This document shows positions 26,978-34,699 of a DNA stretch of 59,630 nucleotides, piece by piece (positions within the stretch are counted from its first letter, which is position 1; each line of letters opens with the position of its first letter). Under the pieces are notes generated by a model. It made no database searches. It saw nothing but the letters and a program-made list of their open reading frames with translations, and was not told the DNA's origin. The stretch covers positions 1 through 59,630 of the forward strand of contig CAZRWH010000005.1 in the NCBI GenBank assembly GCA_964603905.1, in the 5' to 3' direction. A program made the translations under genes and the position numbers. This DNA comes from CAZRWH01 sp964603905. Lineage in GTDB: Bacteria; Patescibacteriota; Gracilibacteria; UBA1369; UBA12470.

Positions 26978-27139
26978 GTGTATAGTCCGAAAAAATATAT
27001 TTTGGATGCTTATGAAGAAGCTCAGAGGCTTTGGGAGCTTCCAGAGATAAGAGATTGTCCTGGTCGTAAATTTTCAACTGTCCACGATTATGTTATCAGG
27101 CATCGTGGAGCTGCTTATAGTCAGTTGGCTTCTTGGTAA
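26978..27139 (+). CDS. Small protein, 53 residues
   Basis: An intact GTG-started frame between two minus-strand genes, with protein-like composition: YILDAYEEAQRLWELPEIRD, then STVHDYVIRHRGAAYSQLASW. It overlaps the 3' end of the next gene by 19 bp. No family is recognised. No Shine-Dalgarno site is visible, so the call rests on coding-like composition and on it filling the otherwise empty spacer. Confidence 0.5.
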   Translation: MYSPKKYILDAYEEAQRLWELPEIRDCPGRKFSTVHDYVIRHRGAAYSQLASW

Positions 27140-27774
27140 AACAGTGCAAATAGTATTTCTAGGTTTTCACGCATTACCTGATGACTGTCTATTGTTTTAG
27201 CTAGTTGCAATCCTGTTTTGCTCATTAATTTCTGAGTTTTTCTGTTCGATGTTTTCCCGGTTTCGATTTCTATGATGAGTTTCATCCTGAGTAGTAAAGC
27301 TTCGAGGATTAATATCTTTTCTATTTTTCCTTCGTCTATTTCTCCAAGTAATTGTTGGATTGGTTCTATAATCCATTCAGGGAGGTAGCCTATTTTTTGA
27401 AGTATTCGAAGCAAATTTGCAACTAATTTTCTGGCGTGGCTAGCTTCTTTTATTTCTAGTTCTTTTAGGTAGTCCAAAAGTCTTTGATATTGTTCAATAT
27501 TTCTTTGTGGTTTTGTGTCGGTGCCGTGAATTACCTTGGCCGGTTTTTCTCCTTCCTCGTTGTTGTCCAACAAGAGGCGTATTTGATTACGTCTCAGTCT
27601 TATCTCTATGGTGACTTCTTGGCAGCTTGCCCAAAGTTCAATTCCTTTATCGTCTTTGTCGATTTGTAATGTTAGGTCATCTCTATCTATTTTAAAGTCG
27701 TTGCAATCTGTTTCAGGTGTTGCGGTTAGTATGGTGTTTATTGCAAATTGTGTTTCTGGAGATCTAGGCGTCAT
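27121..27774 (-). CDS. Hypothetical protein
   Basis: A 217-residue soluble protein with an N-terminal beta-rich part (about 1-75) and a long helical C-terminal region. I see no motif or TM segment and no known family. It is the first of several small minus-strand genes at 27-29 kb with short spacers. Confidence 0.6.
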   Translation of the reverse strand: MTPRSPETQFAINTILTATPETDCNDFKIDRDDLTLQIDKDDKGIELWASCQEVTIEIRLRRNQIRLLLDNNEEGEKPAKVIHGTDTKPQRNIEQYQRLLDYLKELEIKEASHARKLVANLLRILQKIGYLPEWIIEPIQQLLGEIDEGKIEKILILEALLLRMKLIIEIETGKTSNRKTQKLMSKTGLQLAKTIDSHQVMRENLEILFALFYQEAN

Positions 27775-27780
27775 GATTTT

Positions 27781-28113
27781 TTATAATTTCAATAATCCAA
27801 TACTTATAATTGTTAACACCAGGTAAGAAATCCCCATCGTAGGCCAGAAGTCTAGATGGCGAATTAGAAATGCAAACAAGGTGATGAAACCTGCTAGCAG
27901 CAGAATATAAAAAATACTGCTCTTAGCCAGGTCTTGAATATGACCTTTGTCTGTTCCTAGGTATATAAAGATCGTTGCTAGTGTGAACTGAATTGGCAAT
28001 CCGTACAGAAGTGCTGCGTATTTGGGGCTACAATATTTGGCTAAAATGCTCATGCCGACGATTACGCCGCCTCCTATGAAGAACTGAATTATGTAGTTTA
28101 GGGTAGGGGACAT
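27781..28113 (-). CDS. Small four-helix membrane protein (possibly GlpM/DUF3147-like)
   Basis: A 110-residue polytopic protein. The pattern IGGGVIVGMSILAKYCSPKYAALLYGLPI is like small GlpM/DUF3147 membrane proteins, but I would not go beyond a family-level guess. Four hydrophobic segments cover nearly the entire length. It ends 6 bp from the neighbouring hypothetical. Confidence 0.6.
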   Translation of the reverse strand: MSPTLNYIIQFFIGGGVIVGMSILAKYCSPKYAALLYGLPIQFTLATIFIYLGTDKGHIQDLAKSSIFYILLLAGFITLFAFLIRHLDFWPTMGISYLVLTIISIGLLKL

Positions 28114-28127
28114 GGATGTTGGTTGTT

Positions 28128-28460
28128 TTATTTAATAAGGCCTCGAGATATTAGGTATCTTGCTGCTTGGGTATCGTCACGAACTTGGTCTGGTGAAGTG
28201 GGAGGGCTTAGCTTGATCCCGCTTACAGAGTAGAAAGCCCAATTTGGAAGAAATTGTACTTCTATGCCATCTACCAGGTATTTATATGGTATTTTGATCC
28301 CTGTTCCATCGTCGATCCATTCGGTGACTGTTCCCATTTGGCATAAAAGGTCCACTACTTTTTTGTTTGCTTCCCACTGTTCTTGGCTTTGAGTAGGTGA
28401 TTTTTCAGGCCACTGAATTTGGTCAAATTGGTTTTCTGGTGTTGTTGATGGAGCGTTCAT
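28128..28460 (-). CDS. Hypothetical protein
   Basis: A 110-residue soluble protein with a polar, Pro/Gln-rich N-terminus and a small domain (ANKKVVDLLCQMGTVTEWIDD...WAFYSVSGIKLS). No family is recognised. The start has an A-rich leader (TTTTAAAAAAAATG). Confidence 0.55.
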   Translation of the reverse strand: MNAPSTTPENQFDQIQWPEKSPTQSQEQWEANKKVVDLLCQMGTVTEWIDDGTGIKIPYKYLVDGIEVQFLPNWAFYSVSGIKLSPPTSPDQVRDDTQAARYLISRGLIK

Positions 28461-28549
28461 TTTTTTTAAAATTTAAAGCATCTTAAGGAGGGATATTGAC
28501 ACTTCGTCAATCCCTTGTCAAGTTCTGTTGGCTGTATGTTTTTGGTGTT

Positions 28550-28963
28550 TTATGCCTTGTTAAGCTTTGCTAGCACAAACCCTGCTACAAACCCGTTGAA
28601 AATTCCCATTATTGTCCATGTTAGGATCATAGTTACGGGGAATGTGAAGCTGCTGAAGTTAATCAGGAACGAGGGTACTGCTATTACAAACATGTAGATA
28701 AGTCCGAAGTCGATTGCGTTGCAAAGTGTGGACTTTTTGAAAAGAGCTTTTGTCTTATCCCATACGAACGCAAGTCCGAAACCTAGTAAGATAGGGTATA
28801 GGAAGAAAAGCATCATAATTGGGTCGTCCCATGGGCGAAATACTGGGTTTATGTATGCTTCTTGTAGGTTTGGGAATATGACTCCGAATGTTGGAGTTAG
28901 GATCATGTTTACTACGGACATTGTGATACCTGCTGCAAGTCCGGTCAGGAAGATTTTTTTCAT
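28550..28963 (-). CDS. Hypothetical four-helix membrane protein
   Basis: A 137-residue polytopic membrane protein with a start like a signal anchor (KKIFLTGLAAGITMSVVNMIL) and three more hydrophobic helices. I do not recognise a family. The leader AACCAAAACCAAAAATG is the A/C-rich type. It lies 12 bp downstream of the glycerate kinase gene on the same strand. Confidence 0.62.
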   Translation of the reverse strand: MKKIFLTGLAAGITMSVVNMILTPTFGVIFPNLQEAYINPVFRPWDDPIMMLFFLYPILLGFGLAFVWDKTKALFKKSTLCNAIDFGLIYMFVIAVPSFLINFSSFTFPVTMILTWTIMGIFNGFVAGFVLAKLNKA

Positions 28964-28975
28964 TTTTGGTTTTGG

Positions 28976-30208
28976 TTAGTTGATTGTTTTTATAAGCACC
29001 AAATCTCCCAAATTCGTTCCTGTTGGGCCGGTTTTGATTAGGCCGCTTGCTTTTTGGAAGTAATGGTATGAGTCGTTGTTTTTGAGATAGCCTTTTGCGT
29101 CTTTTCGGAGGGAAGAAGGGGAGGCGATTGCTCCAGCTGTTTTGCGTGGGCAGAATCCGTCTACTCCGTCTGTTCCGATGGATAATGTTGTTATTGGTAG
29201 GCCTTCGATTAGTGATGCGAGTACAAATTCTTGATTGCGTCCTCCGGCTCCGGTCCCTTTGACTTTTACTGTGGTTTCGCCTGTTGCAATGTAGATTTTC
29301 TTTGGGTCTTTTGCTTGATGAGAAAGCTCTTTCGCACGCGTGGCGCAGTCTCCGTCTAGGTGTTTGTTTAGTATAACAGGTTCGTATCCTGCTTTTCGAA
29401 TTGCTTTCGTGGCTTCATTGGCGACTGTTTCGTGATTTGCTAGGATTTTGGTTTTGACTTTGGACACCTTTTTGATGGTTTCTTGCCAGTTCTTTGGTTC
29501 TTTGATTTTGTACTTCGTCAGGATCTTCTTGGCATCTTCAATTGTTGTTGGGTCTGCCGTGAGTGGTCCTGATGCGATTGAGCTTAGGTCGTCGCCGAGT
29601 ACGTCTGAAATCACTAGATTTATGCACTTTGCGGGTTGGATTGCCTGTGCTAAGTGACCTCCTTTGATTTGTGAAAGGTGTTTTCTTACTGTGTTGATCT
29701 CTTGAATGTTTGCACCGGACTTCAGCAATGCTTTGCTTATCCGGATTTTTTCATCGAGAGATACGCCTTCGATTGGAAGTGGCATTAGAGATGATCCTCC
29801 GCCAGAAATTAGGCTGATTACGAGATCGTCCGTGTCAGCTTTTTGTGCGATCTTGAGAATTCTTTTTGCTCCTCTTACTCCTGTTTGGTTTGGGAGTGGG
29901 TGAGTGGCGTAGAAGTATTTGGTTGTTTTGAGATCTGGCTTTGGTTCGCCTTTTGGAATTGTTATGAAGCCTTCTGTGACCGGTACTGATTTTTCGATGG
30001 CTTGTGCCATTTTTGAGGCTCCTTTTCCGGTTCCTATTACGTAGATGTTTTTGTAACCAGAAAGGTTATGTTTTTTTATTTCTTCTAAAACTAGGTTTTC
30101 TGGATTTATTTTTTTCAAAACTTCCTCCGTAATTTGGAGTAAAAGCTTGCGAGCTTCTCTCTCCTGTTTGGGGAGGTTTTTAAGGAGTGATCGTGTGTTT
30201 TTAATCAT
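28976..30208 (-). CDS. Glycerate 2-kinase (GckA/TtuD type)
   Basis: A 410-residue member of the DUF4147/MOFRL family, which phosphorylates D-glycerate, usually to 2-phosphoglycerate. Signatures: VIGTGKGASKMAQ near residue 57, SGGGSSLMPLP near 134, the ISDVLGDDLSSIASGP stretch near 200, GAGGRNQEFVL near 305 and a C-terminal GTNLGDLVLI. Length is family-normal. It follows the hydroxyacid dehydrogenase with no spacer, so the reductase product glycerate is probably its substrate. Confidence 0.93.
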   Translation of the reverse strand: MIKNTRSLLKNLPKQEREARKLLLQITEEVLKKINPENLVLEEIKKHNLSGYKNIYVIGTGKGASKMAQAIEKSVPVTEGFITIPKGEPKPDLKTTKYFYATHPLPNQTGVRGAKRILKIAQKADTDDLVISLISGGGSSLMPLPIEGVSLDEKIRISKALLKSGANIQEINTVRKHLSQIKGGHLAQAIQPAKCINLVISDVLGDDLSSIASGPLTADPTTIEDAKKILTKYKIKEPKNWQETIKKVSKVKTKILANHETVANEATKAIRKAGYEPVILNKHLDGDCATRAKELSHQAKDPKKIYIATGETTVKVKGTGAGGRNQEFVLASLIEGLPITTLSIGTDGVDGFCPRKTAGAIASPSSLRKDAKGYLKNNDSYHYFQKASGLIKTGPTGTNLGDLVLIKTIN

Positions 30209-31186
30209 CTATAGATATTCTTTGTTGACCAGGAACTCTGGTGTTTTGCCCTCGAGTGCATCGATAAGGTTTTGTGCTGCCATTGTTCCCATTTTGTTTC
30301 GAGTTTCGAAAGTTGCAGATCCAACGTGTGGTGCCAAAACTGCGTTTCTCATTTTTTCTAATCCTGGTTTCATTGCAGGTTCATCTTCGAATACATCAAG
30401 TCCTGCTCCAAAGATTTTTTTCTCATCAAGTGCTCGAACTAGCGCTTCTTCGTCTACAACAGGTCCTCTAGCTGTGTTGATTAGGATTGTTCCTTCGTGC
30501 ATCCAATCAAGCTCTTGCTCTCCGATTAGGTGATGTGTTTCAGGGTAGTAATTTACATGAAGAGAAACGTAGTCACTCTCTTTACAAAGTGTTTCCATGT
30601 CAACTTTTGTTGCACCTGTGCTGGATTCTAGTTCAGGGTTTCCGTTTAGGTCTGTATAAAGGATTTTCATTCCGAATCCTTTGTTCATTTTTGTTGCAAC
30701 GTTTTCTCCAATACGTCCTGCACCTACGATTCCAAGAGTTTTACCTGTCATTTCTTGTCCTAGTAGCATCATTGGCCCCCATCCTTCGAATTTACCTTCG
30801 CGCATCATCGTGTCACATTCCGGCATTCGACGTGCAACCGCAAACATCAAAGCGATTGCCATGTCCGCTGTTGTGTCATCAAGAACTCCCGGTGTGTTTG
30901 TGATCATAACTTTCCTGTCTCCAGCCGCTTTTGTGTCGATATTGTTGTATCCGACAGCGTAGTTAGAGAAGATCTTACATTGAGGTCCTGCTGCATCTAG
31001 TACTTCGGCGTCGATTTTGTCTGTCAGAAGACAAAGTACTCCGTCTCGACCTTTTACTTTTTCGAGAAGTTCGTCTCTAGATAGTACGCGGTCGTCTGGA
31101 TTGACTTCGACGTTTTCTGCTCCGAATTTGTCCTTGAGCATTTGGATTCCTTCTTCAGGGATCGCTCTTGTGACGTAAATGTTCAT
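30209..31186 (-). CDS. D-2-hydroxyacid dehydrogenase (glyoxylate/hydroxypyruvate reductase type)
   Basis: A 325-residue NAD(P)-dependent dehydrogenase. It has a Rossmann motif GIVGAGRIGENVA near residue 150. The catalytic triad is Arg in NTARGPVVDEEAL, Glu in DVFEDEPAM and His in APHVGSATFETR. Family members reduce glyoxylate or hydroxypyruvate. Neighbouring glycerate kinase and aminotransferase genes favour hydroxypyruvate to D-glycerate. The ATG directly abuts an array at 31187 with no Shine-Dalgarno site. Confidence 0.93.
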   Translation of the reverse strand: MNIYVTRAIPEEGIQMLKDKFGAENVEVNPDDRVLSRDELLEKVKGRDGVLCLLTDKIDAEVLDAAGPQCKIFSNYAVGYNNIDTKAAGDRKVMITNTPGVLDDTTADMAIALMFAVARRMPECDTMMREGKFEGWGPMMLLGQEMTGKTLGIVGAGRIGENVATKMNKGFGMKILYTDLNGNPELESSTGATKVDMETLCKESDYVSLHVNYYPETHHLIGEQELDWMHEGTILINTARGPVVDEEALVRALDEKKIFGAGLDVFEDEPAMKPGLEKMRNAVLAPHVGSATFETRNKMGTMAAQNLIDALEGKTPEFLVNKEYL

Positions 31187-31244
31187 GGGTAGTTGTAGTT
31201 GGTGGTTGTAGTTGTAGTCTTGGTGTTTTGCCTTGTGGCAAAAC
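31187..31244. repeat. GTAGTT tandem array plus GTTTTGCC hairpin
   Basis: GGTAGTT/GTAGTTG units (31187-31222) are followed by a perfect 8-bp hairpin GTTTTGCC-TTGT-GGCAAAAC (31225-31244). The junction reads GTCTTGGT, as at other copies. Confidence 0.88.
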
Positions 31245-31252
31245 GTTTATTG

Positions 31253-32446
31253 TTAATATATAGACTCAATGTATTCTTTGATTTGGCCTAGTCCTTTTCG
31301 GATGTTCTCTTCTGTTGATACGTAAGAGAATCTTACGAAATCATCTCCGAAGCTTCCGAATACTGTTCCAGGCAGAATTAGTACATGTGCTTCACGCATG
31401 ATTTTATCGCAAAGTTCATCTGCTGTAATCCCAAGTTTGTCTAGGATTTGTCTTACGTTAACCATTAGGTAAAAAGCTCCTTTTGGAGAGTGACAGTGCA
31501 TTCCTGGAATGTCGTTTGCCAGGTCAACCATTAGGTCGCGACGTTTTTTGTACTCTGCAAGCATTTCTGCGACTGCAGGTTTTGTCGCTTCTCCTGTCAA
31601 AGCCTCAAGTGCTGCGTATTGAGCTGAGCTGTTTACACATGATGTGTCGTTACAAGCAAGTTTCTCTATGTAATCTTTCATTTCTTTGTTTTGCGTGACA
31701 GCCCATCCGATTCTGTATCCTGTCATTGCGTATGTTTTTGAAGCTCCATTCAAAACGACTGTTCGCTCTGGCATTCCTTCGAACTCTGTAATTGAAACGT
31801 GCTCTCCTTCGTGAACCATTTGGTCATAAATCTCATCAGAAAGAACCCAAAGATCATGTTTCTTTGCGATTTCTGCGATCTTTTCCATCAGTTCACGCGG
31901 TACAACTCCTCCTGTTGGGTTTTGTGGAGAGTTGATGATGATTAGCTTGGTCTTGTCTGTGATTTTTGATTCTAAATCTTCTGCTGTGTAGTTAAATCCT
32001 TCTTCTTCTTTAAGTTGAATAGGTACAACTTTTCCTCCCAAATATTCAGTAACTGACTCGTAAATAGGGTAGCAAGGGTTTGGAACGATAACTTCGTCTC
32101 CCTCATCGATTAATGCGTTGATCATGTAGAACATAACAGGTTTTCCTCCTGAAACTACGACAACATCATCTGCTTTGTACGGGCAGCATGAGTACTGTGA
32201 GTGGTACTCTGCGACAGCTTCTCTCAATGCAGGAATTCCTGGTGTTGGAGTGTAGTGTGTTTGGTTGTCGTTGATAGCGGCGATTGCAGCCTCATTGATG
32301 TTTCGTGGAGTGTCGAATCCTGGTTCTCCGATTTGTAGGTATACAAGGTTTATTCCTGACTCTTTTTCAAATTTTTTCGCTTTTGTTATGACTGAGAACG
32401 CGTTTTCTGTTCCTAGTCTTGGCATTCTTTTTGAGAAGGGTTTCAT
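31253..32446 (-). CDS. Class I/II pyridoxal-phosphate aminotransferase
   Basis: A 397-residue fold-type I PLP enzyme. Landmarks: LQIGEPGFDTP, HYTPTPGIPALREAVAEY, INSPQNPTGGV, SDEIYDQM, and the PLP-binding Lys in NGASKTYAMTGYRIGW. The C-terminal Arg is in FVRFSYVS. Most relatives are aspartate- or alanine-type transaminases. Gene context (hydroxypyruvate reductase, glycerate kinase) suggests it might produce hydroxypyruvate from serine, but specificity cannot be read from sequence. It starts with an A-rich leader next to a heptamer array. Confidence 0.92.
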   Translation of the reverse strand: MKPFSKRMPRLGTENAFSVITKAKKFEKESGINLVYLQIGEPGFDTPRNINEAAIAAINDNQTHYTPTPGIPALREAVAEYHSQYSCCPYKADDVVVVSGGKPVMFYMINALIDEGDEVIVPNPCYPIYESVTEYLGGKVVPIQLKEEEGFNYTAEDLESKITDKTKLIIINSPQNPTGGVVPRELMEKIAEIAKKHDLWVLSDEIYDQMVHEGEHVSITEFEGMPERTVVLNGASKTYAMTGYRIGWAVTQNKEMKDYIEKLACNDTSCVNSSAQYAALEALTGEATKPAVAEMLAEYKKRRDLMVDLANDIPGMHCHSPKGAFYLMVNVRQILDKLGITADELCDKIMREAHVLILPGTVFGSFGDDFVRFSYVSTEENIRKGLGQIKEYIESIY

Positions 32447-32455
32447 TTTTTTGTG

Positions 32456-32490
32456 TTAGTGAGTAGTGAGTAATGAGAAGTGAGTAGTCT
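32456..32490. repeat. Heptameric degenerate tandem array
   Basis: Five units (TTAGTGA, GTAATGA type) fill the aminotransferase-transketolase spacer. Confidence 0.88.
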
Positions 32491-32496
32491 ATTGGA

Positions 32497-33444
32497 TTAA
32501 TTCTTCTTCCTAAGGATAACTTTCAGCGCCTTTTCAATTATCTCCTTTGATGTTATACCATACTTTTCCATAAGTTCTCGAGGTTTTCCTGATTCTCCAA
32601 AAGTGTCGTCAACTCCGACCATTTCAACAGGTACAGGAAGCTCTTGTGCGAGTACCTCCATTACCGCTGATCCCATACCTCCAGCTTTTTGGTGTTCTTC
32701 TGCGGTTACAACACATCCTGTTTTCTTCGCAGATTCCAAAATCGCATCTTTGTCCAAAGGTTTGATGGTGTGCATGTTGATAACTTCTGCGTTTACTCCT
32801 TTTGTCTCCAAAAATTCTGCTGCATCAAGTGCTTCTGCAACCATCGGCCCACAAGCTATTATGCTGACGTCTGTTCCTTCTCTCATTGTGTTTGCTTTTC
32901 CTACAACAAAAGGTGTGTTTTCATCTGTTACTACAGGCACTTTTTCACGTCCGAAACGGACATAAACTGGCCCATCCATCTCTGCCATTGCTAGTACAGC
33001 TTTCTTTGTTTCGTAATAATCAGCAGGTACGATTACCTTCATGTTTGGTAGAACTCGCATGATGCTGATTTCTTCCAATGCTTGGTGAGTTGCTCCATCA
33101 GGTCCTACAGAAATTCCTCCGTGTGCTCCACCGAATTTTACGTTCAGTTCTCCGTAACAAATGCTTGTTCTGATTTGTTCCCATGCTCTTCCAGAAAGGA
33201 ATACTCCGTAAGTGGAAATGAACGGAATTAGACCTGTTAGTGACAGTCCTCCGGCTACATTTACCATGTTTTGTTCTGCGATCCCCATGTCATAAAAACG
33301 ATCTGGAAATCTGTCTTTGAATTGGCATGTTAATGTCGATTTTGCTAGATCGGCATCCATCACGACAACATTTGGGTTTTTCTCACCCAGTTCGATCAGG
33401 GCATCTGCCCATCCTTGACGGGTTAGTTTTAGTTCTCTTTCCAT
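32497..33444 (-). CDS. Transketolase, C-terminal subunit
   Basis: A 315-residue half-transketolase containing the PYR and C-terminal domains. The catalytic Glu lies in YDMGIAEQNMVNVAGG. The substrate-binding segments HGGISVGPDGATHQALE and YVRFGREKVP are visible. Together with the N-terminal subunit encoded just upstream it forms a thiamine-diphosphate enzyme moving two-carbon units between sugar phosphates. Split transketolases are common in archaea and CPR. Transketolases can also use hydroxypyruvate as donor, which is relevant to the downstream genes. Confidence 0.96.
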   Translation of the reverse strand: MERELKLTRQGWADALIELGEKNPNVVVMDADLAKSTLTCQFKDRFPDRFYDMGIAEQNMVNVAGGLSLTGLIPFISTYGVFLSGRAWEQIRTSICYGELNVKFGGAHGGISVGPDGATHQALEEISIMRVLPNMKVIVPADYYETKKAVLAMAEMDGPVYVRFGREKVPVVTDENTPFVVGKANTMREGTDVSIIACGPMVAEALDAAEFLETKGVNAEVINMHTIKPLDKDAILESAKKTGCVVTAEEHQKAGGMGSAVMEVLAQELPVPVEMVGVDDTFGESGKPRELMEKYGITSKEIIEKALKVILRKKN

Positions 33445-33447
33445 GTA

Positions 33448-33485
33448 TTTAGAGTTTTAGAATTTTAGATTCAGAGAGTTTTAAA
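33448..33485. repeat. Octameric degenerate tandem array with GGCGC hairpin
   Basis: 8-bp units (TTTAGAGT, TTTAGAAT) run to a perfect hairpin GGCGC-TTT-GCGCC at 33486-33498. Confidence 0.85.
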
Positions 33486-33497
33486 GGCGCTTTGCGC

Positions 33498-33532
33498 CCA
33501 CTGTTCACTGTCCACTGTCCACTAATCACTAT
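33498..33532. repeat. Heptameric degenerate tandem array coding a C-terminus
   Basis: Five units (CCACTGT, TCACTAT type). On the minus strand it encodes the last residues (NSD) and TAG stop of the transketolase N-terminal subunit. Confidence 0.9.
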
Positions 33533-34376
33533 TCAGGGCCGCTTCTTTCTCCGCTAGCTCTTTCAACGCTTTCTCTAGGTGTTCTGCGTCTGGAGCTTTT
33601 CCATGCCATCCTGCTTGGTCTTCCATGTATGAAATTCCTTGCCCTTTGATCGTGTGGGCGATGATAGCTGTTGGTCGTCCTTTGAGTGTTTTTGCTTTTG
33701 CCAGTGCTTCTCGGACTTGTTTAAAGTCATGTCCGTCTATTATTAGGACGTGCCAGTTGAAACTTTCGAATTTCTTGTCTAGTGGGTGAACGCCCATTAC
33801 GTCTTCAACGTGTCCATCAATCTGTAGTTTGTTGTAATCTACTAGCAAAGTTAGGTTGTCCAGCTTGTAATGAGCTGCTGACATTATTGCTTCCCAGCTT
33901 TGTCCTTCTTGCAGGTCTCCTTCGCTTGAAAGTCCGTAAACGTGGTTATCTTTTCCTTGTTGTTTTAGTCCAAGAGCAACTCCTGTTGTGACCGAAAGGT
34001 TTTGTCCAAGTGATCCTCCTGACATTTCCATCCCTTTTGGATGAAGTCTTGAAGGGTGTCCTTGGAGATCTGATCCTAATTGTCGGAAAGTCATTAGATC
34101 TGCAGGATCGAAGTATCCTGTTCTTGCTAAGATTGAGTAGATTGCCGGTGTTATGTGGCATTTGCAGAATATCATTCTGTCTCGCTCTTCCCATTGTGGG
34201 TTTGTAGGGTCGTGTTTTAGGAATTCATTATAAAGCACAACAAGCATCTCTACTGAAGATAGAGAGCCTCCTGGGTGTCCTGATCCTGCCGCATTTGTCA
34301 TCTCAACGATGTCGCGTCGCATCTGGATAGCTTTCAAATGAAGTTCCTTTTCAGATAACTGAATCGGGTACGTCAT
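33522..34376 (-). CDS. Transketolase, N-terminal subunit
   Basis: A 284-residue thiamine-diphosphate-binding half. It carries GSGHPGGSLS near residue 32, the GD-containing cofactor motif LSSEGDLQEGQSWEAI near 150, and DYNKLQIDG. It pairs with the C-terminal subunit 77 bp downstream. The first gene of the cluster, it starts 7 bp before an octamer array. Its last residues are array-encoded. Confidence 0.96.
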   Translation of the reverse strand: MTYPIQLSEKELHLKAIQMRRDIVEMTNAAGSGHPGGSLSSVEMLVVLYNEFLKHDPTNPQWEERDRMIFCKCHITPAIYSILARTGYFDPADLMTFRQLGSDLQGHPSRLHPKGMEMSGGSLGQNLSVTTGVALGLKQQGKDNHVYGLSSEGDLQEGQSWEAIMSAAHYKLDNLTLLVDYNKLQIDGHVEDVMGVHPLDKKFESFNWHVLIIDGHDFKQVREALAKAKTLKGRPTAIIAHTIKGQGISYMEDQAGWHGKAPDAEHLEKALKELAEKEAALNSD

Positions 34377-34699
34377 ATTTTTTAGAGTGAAGAATTGAAG
34401 AGTTGAATAATTGTAGAGTGGGAGGCATTTTTTTTGATCTCCTCCAGTAAAGTACAGCGTGCGTTTTTTTGCAATGGTAAGCGGTTATTTTGTNNNNNNN
34501 NNNNNNNNNNNNNNNNNNNNNNNNNNNNNNNNNNNNNNNNNNNNNNNNNNNNNNNNNNNNNNNNNNNNNNNNNNNNNNNNNNNNNNNNNNNNNCTCCTCC
34601 AGTAAAGTACAGCGTGCGTTTTTTTGCAATGGTAAGCGGTTATTTTGTGGTTGCCGATTTATTGTAAATGGTTTGTAGATTGTGCTAAGATTCAGTGCC
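34377..34699. other. Intergenic region with false gap
   Basis: Contains an octamer array (34383-34422; units AGAATTGA, AGAGTTGA), a 100-N gap (34494-34593) flanked by identical 55-bp copies (34439-34493 and 34594-34648), and the folP upstream region. Collapsing the duplication shortens the spacer to about 168 bp. A weak promoter (TTGTAA, 18 bp, TAAGAT) may serve folP. No gene is seen. Confidence 0.85.

Noticed and set aside
32683..33991. Small plus-strand frames opposite the transketolase genes
   Set aside because: They are shadows of highly conserved minus-strand coding sequence, with no promoter or start signal.
34434..34678. Repeated 55-bp segment as a biological direct repeat
   Set aside because: It flanks a 100-N gap and has exactly the same length as the duplicated flanks of the tilS gap, so it is best explained as an unmerged contig overlap.
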